Assembly: GCF_047495875.1 (NCBI RefSeq)
Contig: NC_092471.1
Location: forward strand, 11,739,001 to 11,803,000
Reading direction: 5' to 3'
Origin: Pithys albifrons albifrons
Taxonomy: Eukaryota; Chordata; Aves; Passeriformes; Thamnophilidae
Length of the DNA stretch: 64,000 bases
The notes under the pieces were generated by a model, which was not told the DNA's origin, searched no databases, and worked only from the letters and a program-made list of their open reading frames with translations. Position 1 is the first letter of the stretch. Each line of letters opens with the position of its first letter. Both the position numbers and the translations under genes were made by a program. Below are positions 26,711 through 39,000 of this stretch, one piece after another.

Positions 26711-27329
26711 GACGAGGGCATCCTTAGGCAGATTTTGCTCTCTCCAGTGTCTTGTCTAAACTTGGTTGTTCAGGGAGATCCTGAACTCCCAAATTTTATC
26801 AGCCCATGCTGATAGAATACCAGTCCCAGCATGGCTTGCACAAGAGACTGACAGAAACAAAGCCCCCTTTTCAGGGAACTCTCATCCCAAAATATCTGGC
26901 AGCCTGGAGGTGTATGAAAGGTCCAGGTGGCCCAGAATAGGAACAAAATGCCAACCCTCATTCATCCTTTCCCCCAGGATTTGCCCACACACCCTGCAAC
27001 ACCATGGCTACCTACATTAATCTGTGGCCTGTGCAAGAATTCTGTTAATGCAATCAGTACCTTCAGATGGGAGCACCCAGGATGCACTTTGGAAAGTTAA
27101 TGAAACCTGCCCACCAGAAAGGCAAAAAATTGTTGTCCTTCAGCTGTGTCATATTTAATATCCAGGGCTGCTTCCTTTTCAAAGCAGTGTCTGGACAGGA
27201 ACAGTTTTCCTTCTTGTGGCAGGTGCAGGTACACACAATCCATGAGCAAAATTATAACAGGGATTTGGTATCAAAGTGATAGGAACTGAAAATTAACTCT
27301 CATTGCCTTCAAATCCACTAAGTTCTTAC
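26711..27329. other. noncoding DNA, probably intronic
   Basis: No gene or repeat is recognised. If the exon at 27330-27402 is real, this is the start of the following intron in transcript direction. A stretch at 26766-27020 is open on the plus strand for 84 codons without protein-like features. Confidence 0.5.
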
Positions 27330-27402
27330 CTGCTCCTTTAGGTCTCTAAATCTTCTCATGATCTGCTCCCTGTGGGTCAGCCTGGGTGGAACATCACAGT
27401 CT
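27330..27402 (-). CDS. candidate internal coding exon of an unidentified minus-strand gene
   Basis: Read on the minus strand, a T-rich tract ending TTTTAATTTTGCAG directly precedes a 73-nt segment that ends GAGCAG and is followed by GTAAGAAC, so both splice signals are close to consensus. Exactly one frame is open: one base completes an upstream codon, followed by 24 codons. The other frames stop at codons 3 and 8. The peptide contains PPRLTHREQ and RRFRDLKEQ; it is charged, hydrophilic and helix-prone, unlike most chance translations in this window. Intron phases would be 2 upstream and 0 downstream. I do not recognise the protein family. No phase-compatible neighbouring exon was found, so introns would have to be long, as is common in large vertebrate genes. 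It could still be a chance match. Confidence 0.45.
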
Positions 27403-27445
27403 CTGCAAAATTAAAACAATAATTAAATAATAATTAACAATAGTA

Positions 27446-27479
27446 AAAGGCTGCTTCTTAAGCTTCTTAAGCAGCCTTT
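27446..27479. repeat. 34-bp inverted repeat (hairpin)
   Basis: Two perfect 11-bp arms, AAAGGCTGCTT (27446-27456) and AAGCAGCCTTT (27469-27479), flank a 12-base spacer that itself contains two CTT(C/A) words around AAGCTT. The structure lies 44 bases upstream, in minus-strand transcript sense, of the candidate exon's acceptor, just beyond its pyrimidine tract. It could form an RNA stem in the intron and affect splicing, or it could simply be a small palindrome of no function. Confidence 0.75.
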
Positions 27480-28070
27480 CTTCAAAGACACAGTTACTCT
27501 CATGAACAGGTTTCACATATTACTAGAATTTAACATTAACTGGGCAGCTTCTTTAAAAGTCCATCTTTTCCCATAACAATGGTGAACAGGTGACCGGACA
27601 GAAGACAAGATCCTAAAATATACTCACTCTTCATGTGCCTTTGAAGTCAGACTGTTCTGATCCAATTGCCTTTTCTCCCTGTTTTACCTGCAACCTGCAA
27701 GCATTTCCACAGGCAGATTTGTATGCACATAGATGTCTGTGAAATAGTTGTTCTTCAGACACATTTGAATGAAAACAAGGCAACATTATGCACAGATCAG
27801 AGACTCTGCAGCTCATAAGCACCTATTATCACTAAGTAGGAAACTGCAGACAGACAGAGACACGCACAGATGCAGCTACTCCATCAGGATGAGAGAGCTG
27901 CAGTGCCAGGGCTACACAGCGTGACAGCGAGGGTACCCACAAAGGGTACCATGTGCTCCACACCTCACAGTGAGACAAGTGAGTGACTGGAGCAGGTCAG
28001 AGAGGGGTCCAACATAAATGCATCTGTCTATTGGGACAGACAGCTGTTTGATAAACATCAAGGCACAGTC
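27480..28070. other. noncoding DNA, probably intronic
   Basis: No gene is recognised. A strong minus-strand donor-like GTGAGTATA lies near 27626, but the only reasonable frame before it stops two codons upstream, so it does not define a coding exon. Confidence 0.5.
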
Positions 28071-28112
28071 TCCTTAAAAATTCACTTTTTTTCCTTAAAA
28101 ATTCCTCTTTTG
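28071..28112. repeat. two-copy 21-bp tandem duplication
   Basis: TCCTTAAAAATTC at 28071-28083 recurs at 28092-28104 with a period of 21 bases, and the T-rich remainders of the two units are similar but not identical. This is a small local duplication in AT-rich DNA with no evident function. Confidence 0.7.
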
Positions 28113-28372
28113 TCAATGCAAGTCTTGCAGGCAGAGCAGTCTAGTGGCCTGATAGCAGTGTTACAAAAAAACTAAGGGAATCCTTTATTCACCAGCTTAC
28201 CGTCTTAAACAGATTTCTACAAATAATCTCATACTAATAAATAATTTTAAAATATACTATAACTAATAAAAATTAAAAGGGCTAAAGTCACAGAATGTTT
28301 TGCAGTGGTAATTTAGCACTTGATGACATTCAACAAGTAAATTGGCCATATTAAAAAGAGAGGAAGTTACTG
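28113..28372. other. AT-rich spacer before the CR1 insertion
   Basis: Unique AT-rich sequence with no gene seen. The CR1 3' end begins directly at 28373. Confidence 0.6.
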
Positions 28373-29412
28373 TCATAGAATCATAGAATTGTTTAGGTTG
28401 GAAAACACCTCTAAGAGTCCAACCACTAAGCTGGCACTGCCCAGTCCGCCACTAAACCATGTCCCCAGGTGCCACATCTACACGTTTTTTAAATTGCTCC
28501 AGAGATGGCAACTCCATCGTTGCCCTGGGCAGCCTGTTTGATGCTTGGCAACCCATTTGATGAAAATACTATTCTTAATATCCAATCTAAACCTTCCTTG
28601 GTACAACTTGAGGCCATTTCCTCTTGCCCTGTCCCTTGTTAGTTGGGAGAAGAGACCAATTCTCTGGCTTCAATCTCCTTTCAGGGAGTTGTAGAGGGTC
28701 ATAAGGTCCCCCTCAAGCCTCCTTTTCTCCAGGCTGAACTCCCCCAGCTCTGTCATCTGCTCCTCATCACACTTGTGCTCCAGACCCTTCCCCAGCTCTG
28801 TTGCCCTTCTCTGGACACACTCCAGCACCTCAACCTCCTTCTTGTTGTGAAGGGCCCAAAACTGACCACAGGACTCAAGGTGTGACCACACCAGTGCCCA
28901 GCACAGGGGATGGTCACTGCCCTGTCCTGCTGGCCACACTATTGCTGGTACAGGCCAGGATGCCCTTGGCCTTCCTGGCCAGCTGGGCACACTGATGGCC
29001 CAAGTTCAGCCATGCTCGACCAGAAAATCCAGGTCCTTTCCTGCCAGGCATCTTTCCAGCCACTCTGCCCCCGGTCTGGAGCTGCAGGAGTTGTTGTGAC
29101 CCAAGGACAGGATCTGGCACTTGGCCTTGTTGAATCTCATCCAATTGGCCTCAGCCCATCGATTCAGCCTGTCCCTCTGCAAAGCCTTCCTACCCTCCAG
29201 CAGATCAACACTTCTGCCCAGCTTGATGTCATCTGCAAACTCACTGACAGTGTATTCAATCCTTTAATCCAGATCATCAGTAAAGATATTAAACAGGACT
29301 CGCCCAAACACTGAGCCTTGGGGAACACCTCTTGTGACCAGCCACCAACTGGATTTAATTCCATTCACTCTCTGGGACCAGACAGACAGACAGTTTTTCA
29401 CCTAGCAGCAAC
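28373..29412 (-). repeat. CR1 LINE, 5'-truncated, minus strand, about 1.04 kb
   Basis: The plus strand starts with TCATAGAATCATAGAATTG, the reverse complement of the CR1 terminal ATTCTATGA repeats, so the element runs on the minus strand with its 3' end at 28373. The body encodes the C-terminal part of ORF2. Reading minus-ward from 29400 there are the NGVKSSWW segment, a VPQGSV box typical of LINE reverse transcriptases, the catalytic FADD box at 29228-29239, and then the NRWAEANWMRFNKAKCQ segment. The frame is broken by a stop after the DDLD segment and by frameshifts nearer the 3' end, so it is dead. The 5' break is near 29412, past TTTTTCACCTAGCA. Retained open pieces at 28670-28990 and 28914-29144 are ORF2 remnants, not host genes. 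Confidence 0.95.
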
Positions 29413-30687
29413 TGTCAAAGCAGAAGATGTGGCAAAAGAATTCATGGTGATAACTCTTTCATTTCCCATTATTAACTTGATGTTTTCATGGCCAGATCAA
29501 ATCAAACCCATGAATGAGTGTCCTGACATGATTAAAAGAGCCATGAAAAGGTTAAGGGCTGCTTAATTGTCTTACAATTCAGCATAAGATGTAAGAGAAA
29601 AGTGTCACATATGAAAGATGAATATGAGAAGATAGATGGAGTAAGGGTTAAGCTGGGCTTTTAATCACTATATGGACTTGGCACAGGCATGAATGTGACA
29701 CATAAGCTTTCAAAGAAGACAAAATCCATAAGAATCTTCCATACCCACATTTCTATTAATATCCGTCTTTTTCATCTGGTTCTACATCTGCAATATTAAA
29801 GAGAAAATTATTTATCTACCTGAGGAGAATTATCAAATGCAAACCACCAGGTAATCTTCAGGTAGGAGATGGCAACAAAGATCTCCAAAGAATAGCAAAT
29901 GGGCAAAATAAAAGCAGAGATTTTAGCATTTTTAATGTGTTGACTAGCAGGGAATGATATCATGGGTGTCTGATGACAGATGAAATAGATGCTTCAATTC
30001 ATTGGTATAACTGTCAGCACTGAATCCAAGCAAAGCAAAAAATGTGACACCTTTCAGCCAAACTAAATAGGAATATAAATGAGTTAACAAAAACTTGTAG
30101 TCAGGTCTACAATGGAAACATCTAGGTGCTTAGAAAACATGGCTTGTTGTGGTAACACAGTAAGTGTGATATGAACCAACAAGTCACCAAAGTCATCACT
30201 GCTTAGGAGATAATTTAAAAATACACACCTTTGCAGTTTTTGGAAGTATGTCATGGATTTTTTTTAATACATATGACACCCAGTATTTTGTGTAGGCTCA
30301 GAGAGATTTCACATTTATTTCTGACTTGTTATCCTACCTAAACCATAAATTTTCATGCTGCTTAGTTATCTAATGAGAAAGAGTGTGCATATACAATATG
30401 GCCGTTCAACACCGCAGTAATTGCTTTCTCTCCCATTTTGAGTAGAAGTTTTCTTCTGAATTATTTAATCATTAGCAACATACCTGAAAATCAAAGCAAT
30501 AGTTGTTTGCGGATCTTGGCACAGAGAAGTTGCTTCAAATCAGGAGGGACACAAGAGGCACTAAGGCTGGAAGAACACAATAAAAATCAATCCTGTCAAG
30601 CCCACATCCTTATCACAGAATTAACTAGAACATAATCTTTGCCAAAATTATTATCCATAAAAATCCTTCAGTATGTAGCCTTCTTAC
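29413..30687. other. unique noncoding DNA, no gene recognised
   Basis: No gene, RNA or repeat is recognised after the CR1 break. AT-rich unique sequence. Confidence 0.6.
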
Positions 30688-30774
30688 CTAGGGAACCTAT
30701 TCCAATGCTATGCCAACAGTATCTCAGCTTGCCAAACTGAAGACTTAAAAGTCTTTTGTCAGGCTTTAACATCA
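30688..30774 (-). other. weak candidate exon, minus strand
   Basis: Read on the minus strand, a long T-rich tract ending TTTTTTAAAACTAG precedes an 87-nt segment ending CCCTAG before the donor GTAAGAAGG. One frame is open (it contains PDKRLLSLQFGKLRYCWHS); the other two stop at once or within five codons. Phases would be 1 in and 1 out, a symmetric exon. It lies within a 101-codon unspliced open frame (30668-30973) whose upstream half is lysine- and serine-rich. Its outgoing phase 1 does not fit the incoming phase 2 of the segment at 27330-27402, so the two cannot be adjacent exons of one coding sequence. Confidence 0.18.
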
Positions 30775-33700
30775 CTAGTTTTAAAAAATGAAAAAAAAAA
30801 TTCTTGAGTTTTTTACTTTCCGACTTATTTTTTGAACCTTGAAAGTTGATATTTTCCAGCCTCCCTTTTTCTTTTTTTACAGAAATTGATTGCTCTTCAT
30901 AATCATCTGAGTCTAGATGTTGAAACTTGGGAAGCACAAATACATACTTCTTCCAAGTGCTGACAGTTTTCATTTAATTTTTTTGCAGCCAGGGTTGAGG
31001 GAATAACAGTCCATTGTCCTTAACCTCCCAGGGTTCAAAAACTCATAGAAACACTCCCCTTTGCACAGTGTTTGTGGGGGTTTTGCTGCAGCAGGGCAAG
31101 GAAAGTGCCTCTGGGAAACAGTGCCCAGCAGCACCTCATCGGCTCTTGTTATCAGCATCCCCTTTGCTACAAGGAACTATCCTGCAGCCGTTTCACTCTC
31201 CTCTGTCCCTCCTGTCCTTTCACTTGTTTTAAGCACAATGATCCAGAAAATATTTGCCAGGTCCTTTGCTCCATCTGCTGCTCAAATATTAAATGTGAAA
31301 GAAGGCAGAGGACCTTGACTACAACAAAAATGTTGGTTAGGGGATGCTGCTACTGCAGAGTTCACTTGTATTATGAGTTTGAAAAAAAAAGCAAGATGCT
31401 TTGCAGGGGATTTCAGGTACTTGAGATTTTGCGTCACTTTCATTTGGACAAAGAAATAAAATGGGGGGGGAAAACCAAAACAAACAAAAAAAATTCTTTA
31501 TGAGAAAGGAGGAACCTTTCCTGTTTGGGATCACAGGGCATGATGTCCCCTCATCAGCACCTGTACTGGGATGGTTTGACTCAAGGGGAACATGACCTCA
31601 TGTTATTCCCTAAACTCTTTATCCCTTGCACTATCCTGCAGAACTCAGTCTTACATTAAAATCAGTAAAACACCAGTCTGTGTGGCAGCAACAGAGAAGT
31701 GAACCTCCCTCAAAAGAAGTTTGTTTTAGATTTAAGGTATCTCATGACAACAGGAGCAGGAAAAACATGGGTCTGGGAGTGGGGAAGTGAGCTTCCAGCA
31801 AAGGGGGTGATGGAACCAGCCAAGATCTGCTGCTCAGTCATGTCCCATGAAAAGTACATTTGCCACAATACTGATATTTTGCTAATACCTTTTTTTTTAT
31901 CTTCTGTCAGGCAGGCTGACATATTTAGTTTCACATTTCACCCCAAATAGAAGCACACCTGCTTGCTGAAACAGCCTATAGGACCAGCCCTGGGCTCCCA
32001 CTGGTGCACCATCCATGGCCAAGCAGGGTATCCCCCGGTACGGACACATGGCCCCCATGGGTTGTACTGCAGTCTCACAGGGGCTCAGCCCATAACAGAG
32101 TGAAGATTTCAGGCACCCAAATCATGCAGCAGCAGGTCATCTCATGGAAATACAGTTTCAGTAGAATAAAATATTTGTGACAATTCTAAAAATTTTACTT
32201 GGAATCTTGGGAATATTTCCTTATCCACATCCCATTTTTCCAGAATTCTTTAATTCTATGCTAGATTACATTTTGTAAGTAATTTTTTTCTCCAGTTTGG
32301 ACATATTTATTTTTTTGTCTTGATTCAGGAAATTAAGTGGGAGGAGAATGGGACAAATGAGATTTGCCTTTTCCTTTCCAGAATGTGACCACAGCAGCCA
32401 TGGATTCCTGAACTTTTAGTTCACAGGTTTTTGTGCAAACCAACTTTATTCTTCCTTAAAAAACCTTAAATAATTTATAATTGCTTTGCTTTTGTATTTA
32501 GAGGAAGAAGCAGTTCCTTGCATTTACCACTTTTTTTGTTAACAGGATCCTAGAATACAGATGAATTTTAGTACTTTTGGGCACAGGAATTTTAGTGGCT
32601 TTGGGTACAAATGCTTCTCCTTCATGAAAGGCTATAAAAATCATCACAGCCTCATGTATCTCTGGCCTGATCCACCTTACACTGCAATCTGTGGGCATAT
32701 CTCCACAAAACTGGACCCATACACCCAACAATTCTCCCCTGACCAGGCTAAAAATAACTGATCTCTTGTATGAAGCCAGACATACATGGATAGCAGACAA
32801 TAAATCACTGTAATAAATGATAGCAAGAGAAGAAAATGGAGATTCAAGTCAAGCTCCAGATTTATAAACTATAGAGGTAAAAGATCTAGCAGCTGTGGAG
32901 AAACAAATGGGTGTGATTGACTGCTTTGTTCTGTTTGCAGATAAACTTTGGAATTGCAGCTCCAGTTAATAATCATGCAGGAATCCTTAGCTGTGAGCAC
33001 AAAGGGAGCAATAAAACAGCAAAACGCCAAAGTTACAACACACAATAGAAGATGGAAGTCGATGCAGCAGGGCTTTGCCTCCTCTTCATTTGGCAGTACT
33101 GTCAAAGTGGCATAATGGTTTAGAAAATAGTGAATACATAACTAAAACTATGTCAGAATAAGCAAGAAGAGAAAAGCCATGGGTTTGTTACCAGTCTCTC
33201 TCACTACTAATTGCTGATTTTGATAGCTTTGCGTTTCTTAGCTGGCAACACTGGGGAAAGGGAGGGAAAAAATGTTTTATTCAGTGCTTAGTAAATGCGC
33301 TGCAGTTTCATACTGACATGGCACTCAGGACAAAAGCACTCCACTGTGCCATCAAGCAGCTGAACTTCTAGTCCTGCCTTGTCTAAAAAAACAAGCAAGA
33401 TGCCCCTTCTCCCAGTGAAATGACACATTAGTTGCTGTCACTGCTGTCAAGTCTGAGTTATAATGATAGCATTACAGCTCATACAGCCTGCAGGCAAACC
33501 AAACAGCATCAGAGAGGGAGACTGCCAGGAAGGTTGCAGTCACCACCTCATCTGCCTAGTGAGAGGAATAATGTTTTTTGCAAGAGAGATTTCCCAAAGA
33601 GCAATGATCCTAGCAAACCACCATCCCTTTCTGACCACTCTCCTTTTCATTCTACAGATATAATAAATCACCCTTCATATCCACAGCTGATAACAGTATT

Positions 33701-35927
33701 TTTCCTCATCAGACTGAGGCTGTTTCTCTCACACTCACCCCCTAACACACCATACTCATGGTGCTCTGTTTTGACACACATTTTGTGAGAGGTTCTGACC
33801 TCCTCATGCTGCAATCTAGCTTTGATCATATGGCTTAAAAGTGTGACACCTGGAATGCAGAAATTATCACATGGCACAGAACATTGAACTTTTGGCCCAA
33901 ATAAAGGCAGGGTTATGTCCGATAGGATTATTGTCCTGACATGTAGCCATTGTTGTGAACAGTTTCATCTAAAGAGAAACCATTTTAAATGTTCACCTGC
34001 TTTCCTGCACTCAAAATTCCTCCCAGCGTTTCCAGTTCTTCCAGACTGCCTGAACTCCCATTAACAGGCTTCAATTCCTTTCCATACTGACAGGCATTGT
34101 TTGTTTGCTGACAAACTGAAGCTTGCACTTGGGTTTCCATGCCCCCAGCAAACAGCTGCCCAGGTTCTGTCCCACCACTCGTGAGCCAGAGGGTGTATGG
34201 AACAGGCAGGGACCAACCTCACATCTCAGCATCACACCAAGCTGCTGCAGCAGCGACAGCACCTCGTCAGAGAATCTGTCCCACCAAAGCTCATTAGGGA
34301 AAAATAAGCAAGGAGTGCTGAGGAAGGATCTTGTCATCGTTAATAATGTCAGACCCTTTTCTGCCTTGTCTTTTCATGTTAAAATTTTCAGAAGAACATG
34401 GAGGAGTCACACTTGACAGGCCCTAGACGATCTTTGATATCCTGATCAAACTCGGCACCTACTACTTTATGTCTAGAGTAAATGATCTTTGGAGCTCACA
34501 TACACATCAGGTATTAGCATATGTAGCCTTTTTTAAATATCTATTTGATATGTATGATTCTGTTTAGTTGTATACACAGCTACCCATTCCTTGGGCTATT
34601 CTGATATCCAGGGGGATTCTCAGGCAAATTCCCACTAGGCTGGCCTCAAGAATGGCACTTTTCTGCACTATACAGAGCCACAGCTGTTCCTTTGAACAGC
34701 TCATCAATCTATCAAAGAATTGGGTGACTCCTGCTATCCAGCCACACAAACTGGCTACTTTCCTTTTCCCCTTCAGACAAATAAATTCTTGAACATAAAG
34801 TTTTTCTTTAAATTCATTAACAGATCATCCACATACCACAGCAAATTCTTATATTTGGATAACGAGCCTCAGGCCAGCTTCTCTCTCTTAAAAATGAATT
34901 TCCCAGTGGATACTAACATGGTTATGGTGATGTACAATCCACTCTCAAACACAGTTCTCTGCATTATGTCCACATCTAACATCTCCTCTGCAGCAGAAGT
35001 ATCAGGCTCCTGAAAGAGCATGGAAGGCTCTTGACTTTGAGGTTTTTATCCCAACTCCATACTAACTCCTCATTAACTTCCTTGACATTTGAAATTATAC
35101 CTGTCTGGCCCCACAATCTCACTGTGGTGACCTGAAGCATGCACTGCCCCAGCTGCAAATGACTACCTGGGAACCTGCCTGCACCAGCACCAGCCTGCAG
35201 CATGTTCCTGATGGAACATATGAGAGGAGTTCTTCAAGGAAAACACTGTCAACAAATACTGCCACAAGGGTATTAACAATTCTAGCAGGTGTCATTGGCC
35301 CCAGGTATAACAACTTTCTTCCCTCTCCAGGACACCTGAACTCATCCTGACATCTCCCATCACTTTTGTTGCATATGTAAGGAAACGTGGAAGTGGGTCA
35401 GGTTTATTTAACGAGGACATCCAGGAGTGTCAAAAGGCACCAGTTCTACAGCCTGTAGCCCCCATCCCTCAGCAAGTGGGTCACTGGAGCAGGTGACTGC
35501 TCCCACAGATGCTGGAACAGCTGTAACTACTGAATTTCTGGGGCATTCAGTGACCTGACTTGGACAAAGTTGTACTTAGTTACTCCAGGCCATACATCTC
35601 CTCAGCTTTGTCACGGGAGGTATCAAAACCTGCTACACAGGGTGATCTTTTCCCTTGACACTGTGATTTGCCCACAGGGAACTCATCTGAATGCTTCTAC
35701 CAGATGAAAAACAGCACCAAGAGCACTAACTAGGTTTAATCCCAAACGTAAGGACTGCCTGTGACATCACTTGGAGGCTGACAACGTTTGCTGCCCCCCA
35801 CACCCACCTCCTTCTGCCATCTCACCCTCACTTTTCTGTAACTACCAAGAAGACCTAATTTCTGATAGTAGCTGTCCAGAAGTCTCACATAGAGAGGAAT
35901 CGTCTCCTCATCTTGCTTATATTACAA
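30775..35927. other. unique noncoding DNA, no gene recognised
   Basis: No gene or repeat family is recognised. The longest open frame of the window (143 codons, plus strand, 31072-31503) lies here; it is cysteine-rich, overlaps two further plus-strand frames and ends in an A-rich tract, and shows no domain. An eight-G run at 31463-31470 is followed by an A-rich tract to about 31493. Frames at 33432-33788 (118 codons, plus) and 34123-34416 are likewise unsupported. Confidence 0.6.
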
Positions 35928-36078
35928 AACAAATTAGAGATATTGAAGTGAAGTGTGTTAATCCTGTAATTATCATGGTTATAATGAGGCAGTTTAATGA
36001 TCTTGCTAATTGTCTGTTCAGCAAGACTGGATTAGAAAACATTTCTTACCCCATCCACCCTTTTAATTCTGCTTAAAT
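35928..36078. promoter_or_regulatory. candidate conserved noncoding block rich in homeodomain-type sites
   Basis: Within 150 bases there are many TAAT-core words (GTAATTATCATGG, GTTATAATGAGG, GTTTAATGATC, GCTAATTGTC), with little low-complexity sequence. Clusters of this kind are typical of developmental enhancers bound by homeodomain proteins. The segment is partly covered by the end of a 101-codon plus-strand open frame without protein-like features. The call is inference from motif density only. Confidence 0.25.
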
Positions 36079-39000
36079 CAGATGTTCCCTGTATGTGAAG
36101 AGTTGTAACTATGTGTATCACTACCCTATCACCAAACTAATGTTTAAAAATTGCTGCAGGTCTACCCAAAGGCCAAATATTATATTGTAAGCAATGTCTA
36201 TGGGGCCACAGTCAGTAGCTATTCAGCTATATATTAATTCAGACAAGATTGCCAGAGGAAGCAAAAAGAGAAATAAAACATCTCCGTAAGTACTAAAGTT
36301 TTACTTATGGATTGCCTGTTAAAGGCCTTAGAACTATCAGCTGAAATAAGCTGCCCGAAAGTTGTTTCTGCCTAATCAACTCCCTTTCCTGTTTATTCTG
36401 CTGTAAAGCCCCATCCTCAGCCTGTCTCTGTGGCTGAATTCAGGTGCTGTCCCAGAAACCACCTGCAATGCCCCAGGAAACTTCCATCTCTGACTCATGC
36501 ACATCCTGGGAGTAAGTCAGGAGCCCCTACATGTGTTGTCAGAGACTCATTAAAAATGATCTTTACAAAAGAAAACAATGAAGAATAGATACACAAGTAA
36601 GTCATTGTTAGCTACTGCAAAAACCATCCTTCCAGCACATCAGGTTCTCTGCAGGAGTTGTCATGCATATGCTAATCCTGGAGTAAACTGAAAGTAATTG
36701 AAAGCAATGAAACAGTAATTTACCCCATGTTTACCATAATGCAGCTGATACAGCCATGCTTTCCCCACCACGGCTTGTTCAAAACCCCACACCTCATCTT
36801 TCCAGTACTCTCACCTGTAAAAAAGGTGAACTAAGTGATACTATAATAGGTAAAATTTGCCAAGCATGTCAATGTGCAATTCCCATTTTAAGGCTGACAT
36901 TTGTGTTTCCCAAGCAAATGATTGCAGAAGTAGGGAAAAAGAATGAAGCATCGTTTGTCCATTTAGCCAAACACACACCTGTGAGCTACTGAGACAACTG
37001 GAGAACTTCCTCCAGCTACCAGCCATCTCTCCGAGGGGGCAGAATCCCTACCTCAGCCTGCTGTTACAAAGCAGGATAACTTGTCATCAAACATGGGAAT
37101 AACAGTGCTATGAGCAGCCACCCAAAACCCAGAGGTCAGATTTAACCTGAGATTAAACCTGCAAAACTCCACCAGTCAGAAAATACAATGATTTACAAGC
37201 AGATGAGGACCCAAGCTCTGCATCCAGCAAGCTTTGCATCATGTTGCACAGGCAAACATCCCAGCACACACAGGCTAAGCTATCCAGCATTGAAAAGAAC
37301 AGACAAAAAATCAAGAGTTATCTCTTACTGTAACCAGATCTTAATGCTCAGCACCTACCAGATTTTGTTTCTAGTACATTTGACACACTAGAGAAATAAT
37401 GAATAGCAATTAGAATTAATCATTGCAAGCTCCATTGCAATTAACAGCTGTGGTTAGTGTGCCAATTCTTTATGAACACTGAAGTGATGTGTGGGATCAG
37501 CCCAAAGACTTAGCTAACCCACTGTCCCATTTCCAACAACTGTCTGCAGCAAATGCCCAGAAATAAGTTCAAAAGAGCAAGGCAGGCATCAAGCAATGCT
37601 TTCCCTGAATACCCTTCCAACCTCCAGTGACTCACAGCTCAGGAATCTCCTGAGCCAGATAACTCCTGTCAGGGTTGTGCATCAGGCAGCTGGCACCCAG
37701 CAGCACCCACAAACTCATTTTACTCTGCAGCACATCGGTGCCTGTGCCTCAAAGGCCACACTCCAAAGGGTACAGGCAAGTACTGCCTGCAGCACTATTT
37801 CTTTACTTATTTCAGATACAGCTCTTCTCTTAGCATCACTGCATGAGCTCAAAGCAGCACAGAGCTGGGGCACTCCATTAGCCAAGTGCTGAGTGTGGAC
37901 AGTTGGCTGAAAAAAAGGAATCACAAGTGAGACAACAGCCAGGTCATAAATATCGTATACTCTAATTATTTTCCATAGCCTTAAAAAATACTGTCAGTGC
38001 AGCATTGGCCTGTGATAACCAAAGGATGTAATCAAGAGAAGGCTTGTAGATAAGCATTGGATTTCATTAAAACCAACCAACAGAGATTAAAAATAAAGAC
38101 AAGACAAGCTTATCAAGACACAAGTCCCCTTCCCAGTTCTATCAGCTATTCTATTAAACTGTATCATCTCTCCCCAGAGATCTTCTCTTACTGAGCAGGG
38201 CTTGATGCAAGAACAGCAGGGAGCGGGTGGGCTCAGTGTCTCCTGAAAGGCCATCGCCCCTGCTCCCCACCTGCAGCAGCCACAGAAAGGATGGGCTCAC
38301 ATGCCAAGCAAGACCCAGGAATGAGAGCTCATTTACCAGCAATGGGAAAAATATTCCCTGGTGGGAAGAGGTCTCGAGTTACAGTGCAATGTATTAAATG
38401 AAACTGTCTTAACACGATTCAGAAAATAGAGTGGAAACAGCGCAGTGACAACAGTAGGTAGAATCACCAGTGAGATGAGAACTGAGCACAGGTCCTCTGT
38501 AGGGAGACAGGCAAAAAACAAGGGGATAAGGCTGAACTCAATTCCTTTACACCTACAACAGACATTTTCACTCTGTGCTGCACATTCCTGGTAGCACAGA
38601 CACAGCCATCTGCAGGGGGTCAAACTGTAGGGTGCTCAAGTCAAACATGAGTTATTGACTAACTTCAGACAGGTTATAGCACAAGCTCCAAAAGCCCTTC
38701 CAGCTCAGCTGGGCAGTAGCTATTTGCAAATTAGCTGTTGTACCTGAAGAAGGTAGCCTAGTGTGAAATTTTAAATAAAATACATATTGATTTTCAGACA
38801 TGTTACAGCAAGAAAACCATTGGAGATGATGAAGAGCCTTGTTTTGTTGTTTAGGGGCTTTGTTTGGGTTTTTTAAAAATAATTTTACAAAAACACCATT
38901 CCAAAACAAGCTGCCACATAGCAACTGGTAGACTCAGTATTACATTTTAAATAAAACATTTGTTTCCCATTGTACCTTCAAAAGTATAAGCTTCTTGATT

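Noticed and set aside
27626..27705. Minus-strand GTGAGTATA donor upstream of the candidate exon
   Set aside because: The only suitable frame contains a stop two codons before the donor, so it is not a coding exon.
28670..29144. Open frames of 106 and 76 codons on the minus strand
   Set aside because: They lie within the CR1 element and are remnants of its ORF2, not host genes.
31072..31503. Longest open frame of the window, 143 codons on the plus strand
   Set aside because: No domain, two other overlapping plus-strand frames, cysteine-rich random-looking translation and an A-rich end. A frame of this length is expected by chance in 64 kb over six frames.
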